Origin: Candidatus Bathyarchaeota archaeon
GTDB taxonomy: Archaea > Thermoproteota > Bathyarchaeia > Bathyarchaeales > Bathycorpusculaceae
DNA: 51,191 bases
Direction: 5' to 3'
Assembly (NCBI GenBank): GCA_003141855.1
Contig: PLNS01000009.1
Coordinates: forward strand, 14,591 to 65,781
A program made the translations under genes and the position numbers. This document shows positions 1-7,807 of the stretch, in pieces (positions within the stretch are counted from its first letter, which is position 1; each line of letters opens with the position of its first letter). The notes under the pieces were generated by a model. It saw only the letters and a program-made list of their open reading frames with translations, was not told where the DNA came from and did not search any database.

Positions 1-50
1 CCGCATCTGGGGCATTTTTGGTTCATTTTAGTATCCCCCCAGGATAGGCC

Positions 51-236
51 TTATAGAAGAAAAAGATGTATGCAATCACGCTTTTTCGTCGCCTCGACCA
101 AGTTTCTCTCTCTCTCTTCATTAAAAACATCAGATAATCTTTTGAGGAAAATTAGTGGAAGTATGAAATCCTTGTATTTTGGTGCATCGACGGGACCGCG
201 TATTTTGCAGGTTGCATCCCACAACCAGCCTTCCAA
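51..236 (-). pseudogene. HsdM N-terminal fragment (type I DNA methylase relic)
   Basis: The reading frame matches the conserved N-terminal segment of type I restriction methylase subunits: [10 protein letters not shown], then [20 protein letters not shown]. This corresponds to the helical HsdM_N domain that precedes the SAM-binding core. After about 50 residues the similarity stops (…VEATKK) and the frame ends, so the catalytic domain with its NPPY motif is absent. The open frame runs a few codons upstream of the TTG start before an in-frame stop at about 249-251. It lies next to an integrase fragment, which fits a decayed mobile or defence insertion. The identification rests on motif resemblance only. 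Confidence 0.6.
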
Positions 237-323
237 GGTCCTCTTAGGTCAAATTAGTATATAAAATTCAAGCATTGCTTTTCCAATATGCCAACCAAAC
301 AAAAATTCTAATACGGAAAAAAA

Positions 324-1160
324 CTATGATTTTAAGTGTACAGGTACATTCTTGTTTGCTTTTTCATTGGTAAATGGATTACTGGAATAGGTTCGAATAT
401 CAACATTATAAGTCCCCGTCTTTCTATTCATTGTCAAGTCATTAATCAGTACCTTGCATTTTATTTGTCCCCCATCAATTGGGCCTGTGTCAAACGATAT
501 ATAATCAGCAAGTCGAGATTTCAGCCACATATTCATAAGCTCTTCTTCAATTTTTGGGGTTAACGCCGCTCCTTTTAAGTGCATGATAGGCGATTTATTG
601 CCTAGATACTTTCCAACGGTTATCCCACTCTTGTTATAGTTTATCTGCTGTAAGTTGGACATGTTGTCTTCACTCTTTTTTATGTCAGCGATAATTAACT
701 TCGCTTGCTCACTATCAGAAAACAAACCTTGTAGAAGATTCTGGTCTGCCTTTTCCGAAAACCTATTTGTCCAATCTAAGGGCATAATAATTGGTGAGCC
801 TTCTTCTGAGGCAATTTCTTTCATTAATTTCTCAGAAGAAGATTTCTCAACAAAGGAATCGCTTAAGCGGTAAGCAATGCTTTTGGGAAACAGAGCAAGT
901 CGCTTCTGGTCTGGCAACAATTTGACTGCTTGATGTAGCCATTCTATGCAATTGTCCAAGTTTTTCTGCTGGCAAGTAATCTGAATAATTCCATTGCAAG
1001 TTATATTAATAGAAGCATCCTGTATCAATGGCATTTTTTTAATGCTTATGCCATATTGTTCTGCTCTATCATATTGCCGATTGGCTTTGATTCCAAATCC
1101 TTGTAATTCTGAATGGACTCCAACTTGATTGATAGTCGATATTAGAATAGTAAAATACAT
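324..1160 (-). CDS. hypothetical protein, accessory region
   Basis: An intact 278-aa frame with an ATG start that I do not recognise. No signal peptide, convincing membrane segment or known catalytic motif is visible. The protein is soluble-looking and Lys/Asn/Ile rich, with a central charged stretch (SEKADQNLLQGLFSDSEQAK). The base composition is AT-richer than the smc operon to its right. It is flanked by an HsdM fragment and an integrase fragment, so it may be cargo of a degraded integrated element. Its start lies at the upstream limit of the integrase frame on the other strand, so it may itself have been trimmed at the N-terminus. Confidence 0.45.
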   Translation of the reverse strand: MYFTILISTINQVGVHSELQGFGIKANRQYDRAEQYGISIKKMPLIQDASINITCNGIIQITCQQKNLDNCIEWLHQAVKLLPDQKRLALFPKSIAYRLSDSFVEKSSSEKLMKEIASEEGSPIIMPLDWTNRFSEKADQNLLQGLFSDSEQAKLIIADIKKSEDNMSNLQQINYNKSGITVGKYLGNKSPIMHLKGAALTPKIEEELMNMWLKSRLADYISFDTGPIDGGQIKCKVLINDLTMNRKTGTYNVDIRTYSSNPFTNEKANKNVPVHLKS

Positions 1161-1570
1161 CTATATTAAAACGAAATCGCTCTGGAAAATTCTTCCAAAC
1201 CACCTATGGTGTCATGTCAGGCAGTTACATTCGCATGCGAAGAAGATGTGCTGAAGTCCACAAAAACCCACGCTTACTATCCATTGAACTCAGAACTTTT
1301 AGACATTGGGGAGGAAGCATGCTTGCACACTACACCAACGGCAATGTTCCAAAAGTCCAGAAGATACTTAGGCATAAACGGGTGGAAAGCACCATGAAGT
1401 ATATTCAGCTACTGAATTTAGAGGACAACGACTTTGAAGTGACAAGTGCAAGCACCCCTGAGGAAATAAAGCAACTGGGCATGGCAGGCTGGGCTAAGTA
1501 TGACGAAATGACTTTAAATGGAACACAGATGCATTTCTACAAAAAACCTAAAAGATTCTCAAATCTATAG
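1154..1570 (+). pseudogene. tyrosine recombinase (integrase), C-terminal fragment
   Basis: Only the C-terminal catalytic portion of an archaeal tyrosine integrase is present. It shows NPRLLSIELRTFRHWGG, corresponding to the H-x-x-R box, followed by LRHKRVESTMKYIQL, corresponding to the LGHK...Y box with the nucleophilic tyrosine. The first ATG is at 1214, but family-like sequence continues upstream in frame to a stop at 1151-1153, so the 5' part has been lost. The His of the HTFRHW motif is Arg here and the Gly of LGHK is Arg; both changes suggest decay. The frame ends 20 bp before an inverted repeat that precedes smc. Confidence 0.65.
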
Positions 1571-1590
1571 CATACGTATAAACGCAGTAG

Positions 1591-1616
1591 CATATGTATA
1601 AGCTTTTATACATATG
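1591..1616. promoter_or_regulatory. 11-bp inverted repeat upstream of smc (putative operator/promoter)
   Basis: Two perfect 11-bp arms (CATATGTATAA and TTATACATATG) are separated by 4 bp. The left arm is repeated in near-identical form (CATACGTATAA) 20 bp upstream at 1571-1581, giving a two-site arrangement. The TTTATA inside the repeat lies about 60 bp before the smc start and could be the TATA box, so a protein bound here would block TBP. An alternative is a recombination-site remnant, because the integrase fragment ends just upstream. Confidence 0.45.
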
Positions 1617-1669
1617 TTGACGAGAGATGTTAAAAAGAAAATACCTGCTTCCGAGAGGATAAAGACTAA

Positions 1670-4600
1670 ATGCCCTACATAAAAAAAATCGAGTTAAAAG
1701 GCTTTAAGTCTTTTGGGCCGCAAACAGTTAAAGTAAATCTAGATAAAGGCTTCACAGCCATAACTGGTCCAAACGGTAGCGGCAAAACCAACATTATGGA
1801 TGCTCTGCTTTTCTCGCTTGGAGAACTTAGCACAAGAAGGCTTCGAGCTGAAAACTCGGCTAAACTGATTTTTCATGGTTCGGAGACGGCTGGGCAAGAA
1901 AAATGCAAAATGGCAAAAGTGGTAGTTCAATTCGATAATTCAGATGGTTTAATGCCCGTTGACACTACAACCGTTACGATTTCGCGTGAAGTTTACCGCA
2001 ACGGGCAAAGCGTTTACAGGTTAAACGGACGCAGGATGTCTCGCGGGCATATTACAGAAACTCTCTCTATGGCTTCAATAAGCAGCATGAGCCAAAACAT
2101 CATTCCGCAGGGCACAATTACAAGATTAACCGATATTACTCCGATTGAAAGACGAAAAATCATCGAAGACCTCATCGGCATAGCCCAATATGACGACGAG
2201 AAGACGGAGGCAGAAGAGAAACTGCGCGCCGCGGACATTTCAATCCGCACAGCCATGGGCAGAATAGATGAAGTCCAAAAACGCCTCGACGATTTAGAAC
2301 GTGAACGCAACCAACTTTTACGCTACAACTTCATTCAGTCCGAAACCAAAAAATTCCAAGCTATAAAAATCTCAAGCGACATAACCCAAATGAACACAAA
2401 AATAAACGAAAGCACAGGACAAACAGTTAAGGTGAAGGAAAGGGTTGACAAACTAAAGGAGCAACGGAACCTTCGCAGAACCAAACGTCACGAAATCGAG
2501 GGTGACTGGCGAAAACTCAGCGGCGAGGGCCTTGAGCAGGGCGGCTCAGAGGTTCTTAAGGTTCAGATAAAGATTGGAGAATTAAAATCTAGACTTACCG
2601 AGTTAACCACGAAGATTAGTTCAGGGCAAGCTAGCCTTGAAAGTTTTAAGCGTGTTAGAGAAAACAATCTTGCACAACACGAGAACCTGAGAAATGAGAT
2701 TAGGGAAAACCGCTTAAAAATCCGTTCCTTCCGCAGTGAACATGAAAAACTCAAAGCCCAAATAACAGAAAAGGAAGCGGCGCACACTACGTTGGCGCAG
2801 GAAACTGCCCAGCTTTGGGGAGGACTCGACGATAATAACCTGCAGATACGAGCCTTGGAAACCCAAATCGAAAATCACGTTAAACGAATCGCCTATTTAC
2901 GCTCAGAATACACGCAGGACAAATCGGCACTTCGGCTTTGCACTGGACGAATCAAAAACTTAACCGTTAGAAAAGAAAAATTCCAAACAAGCCAAGTTGA
3001 AATTGCGAAATCCCTATCCGAGCTTGAGCAGGTTCAGAGGGACCAGAAAACACAGCTTAAGAATTTTGAGCACACAATCGAACGCAAAACAGCCCAGAAA
3101 GAAACCGTTCAAAAAGAAATCACCGATGCGGAAAAAATAGCGAGTTCCGCTAAAGATGCCGTCATAGAGTTTGCTACTCAAAGAGACCTTGCCGCAACCA
3201 TAGCTAATGAAGAAAAAGCTCTCCGAGGCATCGAGGAAATGGGTGATGTCGGCGCAATCGCTGGAATCCATGGCAGGCTGCGTAATCTCATAAAAATTGA
3301 TAAAAGCTTCAAGAAAGCCATAGATGCGGCTGCCACAGGTTGGCTTGATGCTTTAGTCGTAAAAGACATTGACATCGCCTTTACGTGTATGGAAACGCTT
3401 AGGCGCATGAAACTTGGCAGGATTAAAATCATTCCGCTTCACGGCGCAATCAACATAAAAAACAAGGAGCCGCCAAAACGAGAAGGCATAGTTGGACCCG
3501 TTTCAAGCTTTATGAAGTACGAGAGTGCCTTTGAGCTTGCAGTTAACTACGTTTTCGGCGACACAATAGTCGTCTCAAGCGATAAAACGGCTTTTGCGCT
3601 TTCAAACGAGGGCTATCGTGCGGTCACGGTTAATGGTGACTTGTATGAGCCGGGCGCTTTTGAAAGCGGCTACTACCGTGCACCTATAGATTTCTCCACG
3701 ATAATTCCCAGCGAGAACGCATTAAAGAGCTTGGATGAAGCGGTTAAAGCGCTTCAGCAGCACCTCACACAGCGAGGCACTGATATTATAGGTATTGAAG
3801 AGGAACTTGAGTATACCAAAATCGCGGTTACAAGGCTCACAGAATCCGTAGCCACTCTGGAAAGGGAAATAATTAGGGTAAAACGGGGCGTTAAAAGAAC
3901 CCAATTCAACATTCGACACATAGAAAAGTACGGTGGCAAACTTGAGCGTGAAGCGGCATCCTACAAAGGCCGCATGGACATGTACAGAAACGAGAGAAAC
4001 TCCATCCGAAAAAACCACCAAAAAATCCACGCAGAAATTGCAACTTTAAGATTGAAAACTGATGTTGCACACATCCAAGAACTCGAAGTCCACCGCGAAA
4101 AAATCGGCGAAGAATTAAACACCCTACGTCAACGTTTAGGTTCTGCGCAGACGGAAATTTCAACTCACCAGTCGCAATTCGATAGAGTTCTACGGATTGG
4201 CTACAAGAACACAAAGATTCAGCTTTCAAAGATTGAGCAACAACAGCGGAAGCTTGAGAAGGAAGTAGCCGAGGCACTTTCGGAACGAGAAATAATCAAG
4301 AAAGAAACAGATGAACAAGAGAAAAGCCGTGTTGACCTTTCTAAAGCTGTTTTCTCGGCTCGTGAAGAATCCAAAAAATTCACTTCCCAAATTGACTCTA
4401 TTGACTCGGAGTTAAGGTTGCTGGATTCGGAGTATGAGCAGGCGGAGAGGCTACTAAATCAGCTTCAACTAGGCATAGAAACAAGCCAGTTTCGTTTGCA
4501 GCAGCTTCAAGGTCAACTTAGAATGTTTGGTTATGAACAGCCTTTGGAAACTAACCCTCGGCAGGTTCAGGAAGCTGAAACCACCATTCGCATGATGCAG

Positions 4601-5221
4601 TTTGAAATGGAAAGAATAGGGGCTATAAACCAGCTTGCCCTTTTACACTATTCGGAACAGATTTCAAGGTACAGAGAATTGTCCGTGCGTTTAAACGAGT
4701 TGGAAAGAGAAAAGCAAGCCATCGTACTGTTTATGGATGAGATTGAATCTAAAAAGCGCAAGGTTTTCATGGGGGCTTTCGAAAAAATCAACACGAGCCT
4801 AAAAGTTTACTTTGCAAAACTTACTGGCGGAGGCGAAGCCACGCTTAAGCTTGAAAACCCTGAGGACCCCTTCAACGGCGGCATAGACATGATGGTGCAG
4901 TTTCCCAATAAGCCGTCGATTGTTGTGAGTGGAGCAAGCGGTGGTGAACGTTCCATTTCAGCAGTCAGCTTCATATTCTCGCTCAAAGAGTTTACGCCAG
5001 CAGCATTCTACGTCCTCGACGAGGTAGATGCACACTTAGACGCTTTCCACACCACAAAGCTTGCCGAAGTGCTTCTTGAGGAAGCAGGAAAAATCCAGTT
5101 CATAGTAATCAGCCTGCGACCAGAGATGGTTAACAAGGCACAGAAAGTCTACGGCGTCTACGAACGCAACGGAGTTTCAAACGTTGTGACAGCAAAGTTC
5201 CCACCGGAGGCACCAAGATAA
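1670..5221 (+). CDS. smc: chromosome segregation protein SMC
   Basis: A full-length SMC ATPase of 1183 aa that organises and segregates the chromosome together with ScpA and ScpB. The N-terminal Walker A is GPNGSGKTN at about residues 34-42. Long heptad-rich coiled coils follow, with a hinge domain at about 525-670 (starting near GAIAGIHGRL). The C-terminal head has the ABC signature SGGERS at about 1088 and Walker B YVLDEVDAHLD at about 1112. The length is normal for the family and no frameshift is visible. The stop codon abuts the scpA start, indicating one operon. The ATG opens the canonical IKKIELKGFKSF, which supports this start. Confidence 0.97.
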   Translation: MPYIKKIELKGFKSFGPQTVKVNLDKGFTAITGPNGSGKTNIMDALLFSLGELSTRRLRAENSAKLIFHGSETAGQEKCKMAKVVVQFDNSDGLMPVDTTTVTISREVYRNGQSVYRLNGRRMSRGHITETLSMASISSMSQNIIPQGTITRLTDITPIERRKIIEDLIGIAQYDDEKTEAEEKLRAADISIRTAMGRIDEVQKRLDDLERERNQLLRYNFIQSETKKFQAIKISSDITQMNTKINESTGQTVKVKERVDKLKEQRNLRRTKRHEIEGDWRKLSGEGLEQGGSEVLKVQIKIGELKSRLTELTTKISSGQASLESFKRVRENNLAQHENLRNEIRENRLKIRSFRSEHEKLKAQITEKEAAHTTLAQETAQLWGGLDDNNLQIRALETQIENHVKRIAYLRSEYTQDKSALRLCTGRIKNLTVRKEKFQTSQVEIAKSLSELEQVQRDQKTQLKNFEHTIERKTAQKETVQKEITDAEKIASSAKDAVIEFATQRDLAATIANEEKALRGIEEMGDVGAIAGIHGRLRNLIKIDKSFKKAIDAAATGWLDALVVKDIDIAFTCMETLRRMKLGRIKIIPLHGAINIKNKEPPKREGIVGPVSSFMKYESAFELAVNYVFGDTIVVSSDKTAFALSNEGYRAVTVNGDLYEPGAFESGYYRAPIDFSTIIPSENALKSLDEAVKALQQHLTQRGTDIIGIEEELEYTKIAVTRLTESVATLEREIIRVKRGVKRTQFNIRHIEKYGGKLEREAASYKGRMDMYRNERNSIRKNHQKIHAEIATLRLKTDVAHIQELEVHREKIGEELNTLRQRLGSAQTEISTHQSQFDRVLRIGYKNTKIQLSKIEQQQRKLEKEVAEALSEREIIKKETDEQEKSRVDLSKAVFSAREESKKFTSQIDSIDSELRLLDSEYEQAERLLNQLQLGIETSQFRLQQLQGQLRMFGYEQPLETNPRQVQEAETTIRMMQFEMERIGAINQLALLHYSEQISRYRELSVRLNELEREKQAIVLFMDEIESKKRKVFMGAFEKINTSLKVYFAKLTGGGEATLKLENPEDPFNGGIDMMVQFPNKPSIVVSGASGGERSISAVSFIFSLKEFTPAAFYVLDEVDAHLDAFHTTKLAEVLLEEAGKIQFIVISLRPEMVNKAQKVYGVYERNGVSNVVTAKFPPEAPR

Positions 5222-5926
5222 ATGGCGACCGCGCCGCTTAGAAAGCCGTTTTATCTCCGTCCCCCTTGGAACATCCTCTTTGAAGTAAGTAAGCTCGAGA
5301 AGCTTACGCCATGGAACGTTAACATAGCTTATTTGCTTAGGTCGTTTCTTACTGAGATGGAGAAAACAGAAAAAGTTGATTTCCGCGCCTCAGGAATGGC
5401 ATTGGATTCTTCCGCTTTGATTTACTTGATGAAATCCAAGTTGTTGCTTACGCTACAGGAGCCGCCTGTTCTGCCGAAGGCGCCGACGGATTTTGTTCCG
5501 CCACCCCTATTCTTGCCACTGCGACATGAGTTAACTTCTACCACTATTCAGAATTTACTCGAAGTCTTAGACGGCGTTTTGAAAGGTGAAAAGCTCCTTA
5601 GCCTCAACCATGTGGTTGAGCAGCATCCTGTTTTGCCAGCAGTCACGGATTTGCTGCCTCAATTCGACAAGTTCATCGCTGAACTCGGGTTGCAGGTTGA
5701 CAAGTTGTACGCTATTTTGTGCGAGAAAGTGCAGGGTCAAGGAATAATTGATTTTTCAACCCTCTCGAAGGGTGCAACGCGCATTGAAGCGTTGAGAATG
5801 TTTATTTATTTGTTGTTCCTTGCGCAGGATGGCTTAGTTAGTCTATGGCAGAATGAAGAAACCGAAGAATTGTACATAGCTGTGGGGAAACTGAACGTTG
5901 GAAAAGCCGAAAAACCAAACAGTTGA
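5222..5926 (+). CDS. scpA: segregation and condensation protein ScpA (kleisin)
   Basis: A 234-aa kleisin-family protein expected to bridge the SMC heads. It starts with PPWNILFEVSKLEKLTPWNVNIAYLL, which resembles the conserved ScpA N-terminal helical region. It ends in a winged-helix-like segment (GATRIEALRMFIYLLFLAQDGLVSLWQ). The ATG follows the smc TAA with no spacer, so translation is probably coupled. The last 29 bp overlap scpB. The protein is somewhat shorter than many bacterial ScpA proteins, as is usual for archaeal forms. Confidence 0.9.
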   Translation: MATAPLRKPFYLRPPWNILFEVSKLEKLTPWNVNIAYLLRSFLTEMEKTEKVDFRASGMALDSSALIYLMKSKLLLTLQEPPVLPKAPTDFVPPPLFLPLRHELTSTTIQNLLEVLDGVLKGEKLLSLNHVVEQHPVLPAVTDLLPQFDKFIAELGLQVDKLYAILCEKVQGQGIIDFSTLSKGATRIEALRMFIYLLFLAQDGLVSLWQNEETEELYIAVGKLNVGKAEKPNS

Positions 5927-6497
5927 ACAGAACCCAGAGGCTGAGCAAACTCAGGATGCCGAGCGGAAAACTCATTGCTTGGAGCTGTTAGAGGCTGCTC
6001 TGTACATTGCTGGTCGCCCATTAGACCTAAACGAGCTTTGCCAGGTCATAGGCAGCCGTTCCAAGAAGAAGGCGAAAATGTACGCTGATACACTCAAGCA
6101 AGAGTATAGCTCACGGGAAACGGCGCTTGAAATTTTGGCGTTGAAGGATGAGCGTTATGTTTTGCAGGTGAAAGCAGAATTTACGCCCCTAATCAAGAAA
6201 CTTGTTAACCGGCCTTTGCTGTCTTCTGGTCCCCTAAAAACGCTCTCCTACATTGCATATCGCCAGCCCATCTCACAGAAAAGAGTAATCGACGTCCGAG
6301 GGCAACATGCGTATGGACACGTTAAGATGTTGAAGGAAATGGGGTTGATTGCGGCTGAAAGAAGCGGACGCTCCATGGCTCTGAGGACCACTGATTACTT
6401 TGCAGACTATTTCGGCTTAACAACAGATACTTCAGCGATGAAGAAAGACTTGAAAAAGATTTTCGGCGAAGCATTAAAGGAAGATGCACAACCTTAA
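5898..6497 (+). CDS. scpB: segregation and condensation protein ScpB
   Basis: A 199-aa ScpB-like protein made of two winged-helix domains. It contains LELLEAALYIAGRPLDLNELCQVIG and then LKTLSYIAYRQPISQKRVIDVRG, both typical of the family. In the SMC complex it dimerises and stabilises the ScpA kleisin. The TTG start lies inside scpA, giving a 29-bp overlap and making smc-scpA-scpB one translationally linked unit. The first 25 residues are a poorly conserved Glu/Gln-rich lead, so a start slightly downstream is possible. Confidence 0.9.
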   Translation: MEKPKNQTVEQNPEAEQTQDAERKTHCLELLEAALYIAGRPLDLNELCQVIGSRSKKKAKMYADTLKQEYSSRETALEILALKDERYVLQVKAEFTPLIKKLVNRPLLSSGPLKTLSYIAYRQPISQKRVIDVRGQHAYGHVKMLKEMGLIAAERSGRSMALRTTDYFADYFGLTTDTSAMKKDLKKIFGEALKEDAQP

Positions 6498-6513
6498 GCG
6501 AGAATCTTACTGG

Positions 6514-6813
6514 TCAAATGTAAACCGTCTCTTCAAGAATCTTGTCTTTAATTATCGGCTTGAGAGCGCTCTTTTTTACTAGGTCCACTTTTATCTTGAG
6601 CTTCCGCCTTAAGAATTGCTTGATTTCAATAAAATCGACAAGGTCGATATCATTTGGCTCAACGAAAGTAACAAGAATATCTATATCACTTTTACTCTTC
6701 TGTTCTGCACGGGTGTAAGAACCAAATACCCCTATAGTTTCCACTTGGAACCTTTGCCTTAGAATAGGCTTCAACTCTTCTATCTGAGTCTTTATTTCCT
6801 CCAGCGTCTTCAT
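6514..6813 (-). CDS. MNT-family nucleotidyltransferase (MntA-like)
   Basis: A 99-aa minimal nucleotidyltransferase. It carries the exact GSX10DXD signature: GS at residues 31-32 followed ten residues later by DID, with a further acidic residue in KVDLV. Stand-alone proteins of this type often act as antitoxins that modify a HEPN toxin. No HEPN gene lies on either side: scpB is convergent on one side and an intergenic stretch lies upstream. It is therefore an orphan here, either because the partner was lost or because it acts alone. A TATA-like CTTAAAAAG on the minus strand near 6857-6866 could serve as its promoter. Confidence 0.8.
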   Translation of the reverse strand: MKTLEEIKTQIEELKPILRQRFQVETIGVFGSYTRAEQKSKSDIDILVTFVEPNDIDLVDFIEIKQFLRRKLKIKVDLVKKSALKPIIKDKILEETVYI

Positions 6814-7024
6814 TAAAGAACCATCTGTTAAACAATCTAAAGTATTACGTTCCCTTTTTAAGTTTTGACGTTTTCCATGCCGCCGATTCAGTTCTCACAA
6901 ATATAGCATAAATCCACTGAAACTTGCCAAGATGCTAATAAAATGTCCTTTCGGAGAAAGCATCGTAAAATCCATACCTAAAACGTTATTCTAACTGGAG
7001 AACAATAATCTTCAAACGGATATG

Positions 7025-7032
7025 TTTATATT
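7025..7032 (+). promoter_or_regulatory. TATA box of rps8e
   Basis: TTTATATT lies about 54 bp before the S8e ATG at 7079. An archaeal start of transcription about 26 bp downstream would give a leader of roughly 20-25 nt. It is the only strong AT-rich box in the 265-bp spacer 6814-7078, which otherwise holds no gene I can support. Confidence 0.45.
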
Positions 7033-7078
7033 GAAATTAACGGTTTTAGTGACTACTCGAACTAAGGAAATGTAGAAT

Positions 7079-7471
7079 ATGTCTACCCATAGCAGTTTAC
7101 GCAAAAGAAAACTTACAGGCGGCAAAAAAAGAGCTTACCGATCAAAGAAAAAGTACGAAGCAGGCGGATACCCAGCAGAAACAATCCTAGGTGAGCCAAG
7201 ACGCAAGAGCACCCGAGGTATGGGTGGCAACGGTAAAATCAAGGTCCTAAGCGACAAGTACGCTTCAGTAACTGACCCTAAAACCGGCAAAGCCGAAAAA
7301 ACTGAAATCACGCGCGTTGTTAAAAACGGCGCGAACGTTGACTATAACCGCAGAGGCGTCATTACGAAAGGCGCTGAAATCGAGACTGTATTGGGACTTG
7401 CAAAAGTTACCAGTCGACCCGGTAGCGACGGCGTAATCAACGCTGTTCTCATAACTAAAGAAAAAGCCTAA
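7079..7471 (+). CDS. rps8e: 30S ribosomal protein S8e
   Basis: A 130-aa archaeal/eukaryotic S8e protein of the small ribosomal subunit. It has the basic N-terminus with GGKKRAYRSKKKYEAGGYPAETILGE, the conserved RRKSTRGMGGNGKIKVL core, and the C-terminal TKGAEIETVLGLAKVTSRPGSDG, all diagnostic. The length is normal. It is a single gene convergent with srp19, whose stop is only 18 bp away; the T-run just after the S8e stop (near 7473-7479) probably terminates it. Confidence 0.97.
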   Translation: MSTHSSLRKRKLTGGKKRAYRSKKKYEAGGYPAETILGEPRRKSTRGMGGNGKIKVLSDKYASVTDPKTGKAEKTEITRVVKNGANVDYNRRGVITKGAEIETVLGLAKVTSRPGSDGVINAVLITKEKA

Positions 7472-7489
7472 AATTTTTTCTTTAATATC

Positions 7490-7795
7490 CTAATGCTTTG
7501 CTGGCTGAGGCTGGCTTTTAATTTTCAACAGTTGCTTTGCAAGTTTTTGAATTATCTTTTCTTTTGCTTCTTTCTTCTCAACAAGCAGCATCCCCGTTTT
7601 AGCCCACGGCATCTTGGGAAAATGAGCCTCAAGGTTAACCTCGTTTTGTAGGCCTAGTTTGTCGGCTGCTTCTTTGATTTCCGCTATTTTCGGGGATTGC
7701 ACGGCTATGTTTTTTGGGACTCGGCGTCCATCTTTTCTTGTTTTGTTACAGTCGAAGTAGATTGGCCAGATTATTGCTTTATCGAGTTTTCTCAT
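7490..7795 (-). CDS. srp19: signal recognition particle protein SRP19
   Basis: A 101-aa SRP19, which binds 7S RNA and promotes SRP54 assembly for membrane targeting. The N-terminal IIWPIYFDCNKTRKDGRRVPK is the family hallmark, followed by the RNA-contacting helix region and LEAHFPKMPWAKTGMLLVEKK. It begins 12 bp after the gltX stop and is the last gene of the leftward ipk-fni-idsA-gltX-srp19 cluster. The length fits archaeal SRP19. Confidence 0.93.
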   Translation of the reverse strand: MRKLDKAIIWPIYFDCNKTRKDGRRVPKNIAVQSPKIAEIKEAADKLGLQNEVNLEAHFPKMPWAKTGMLLVEKKEAKEKIIQKLAKQLLKIKSQPQPAKH

Positions 7796-7807
7796 GCTGT
7801 TTCACCA

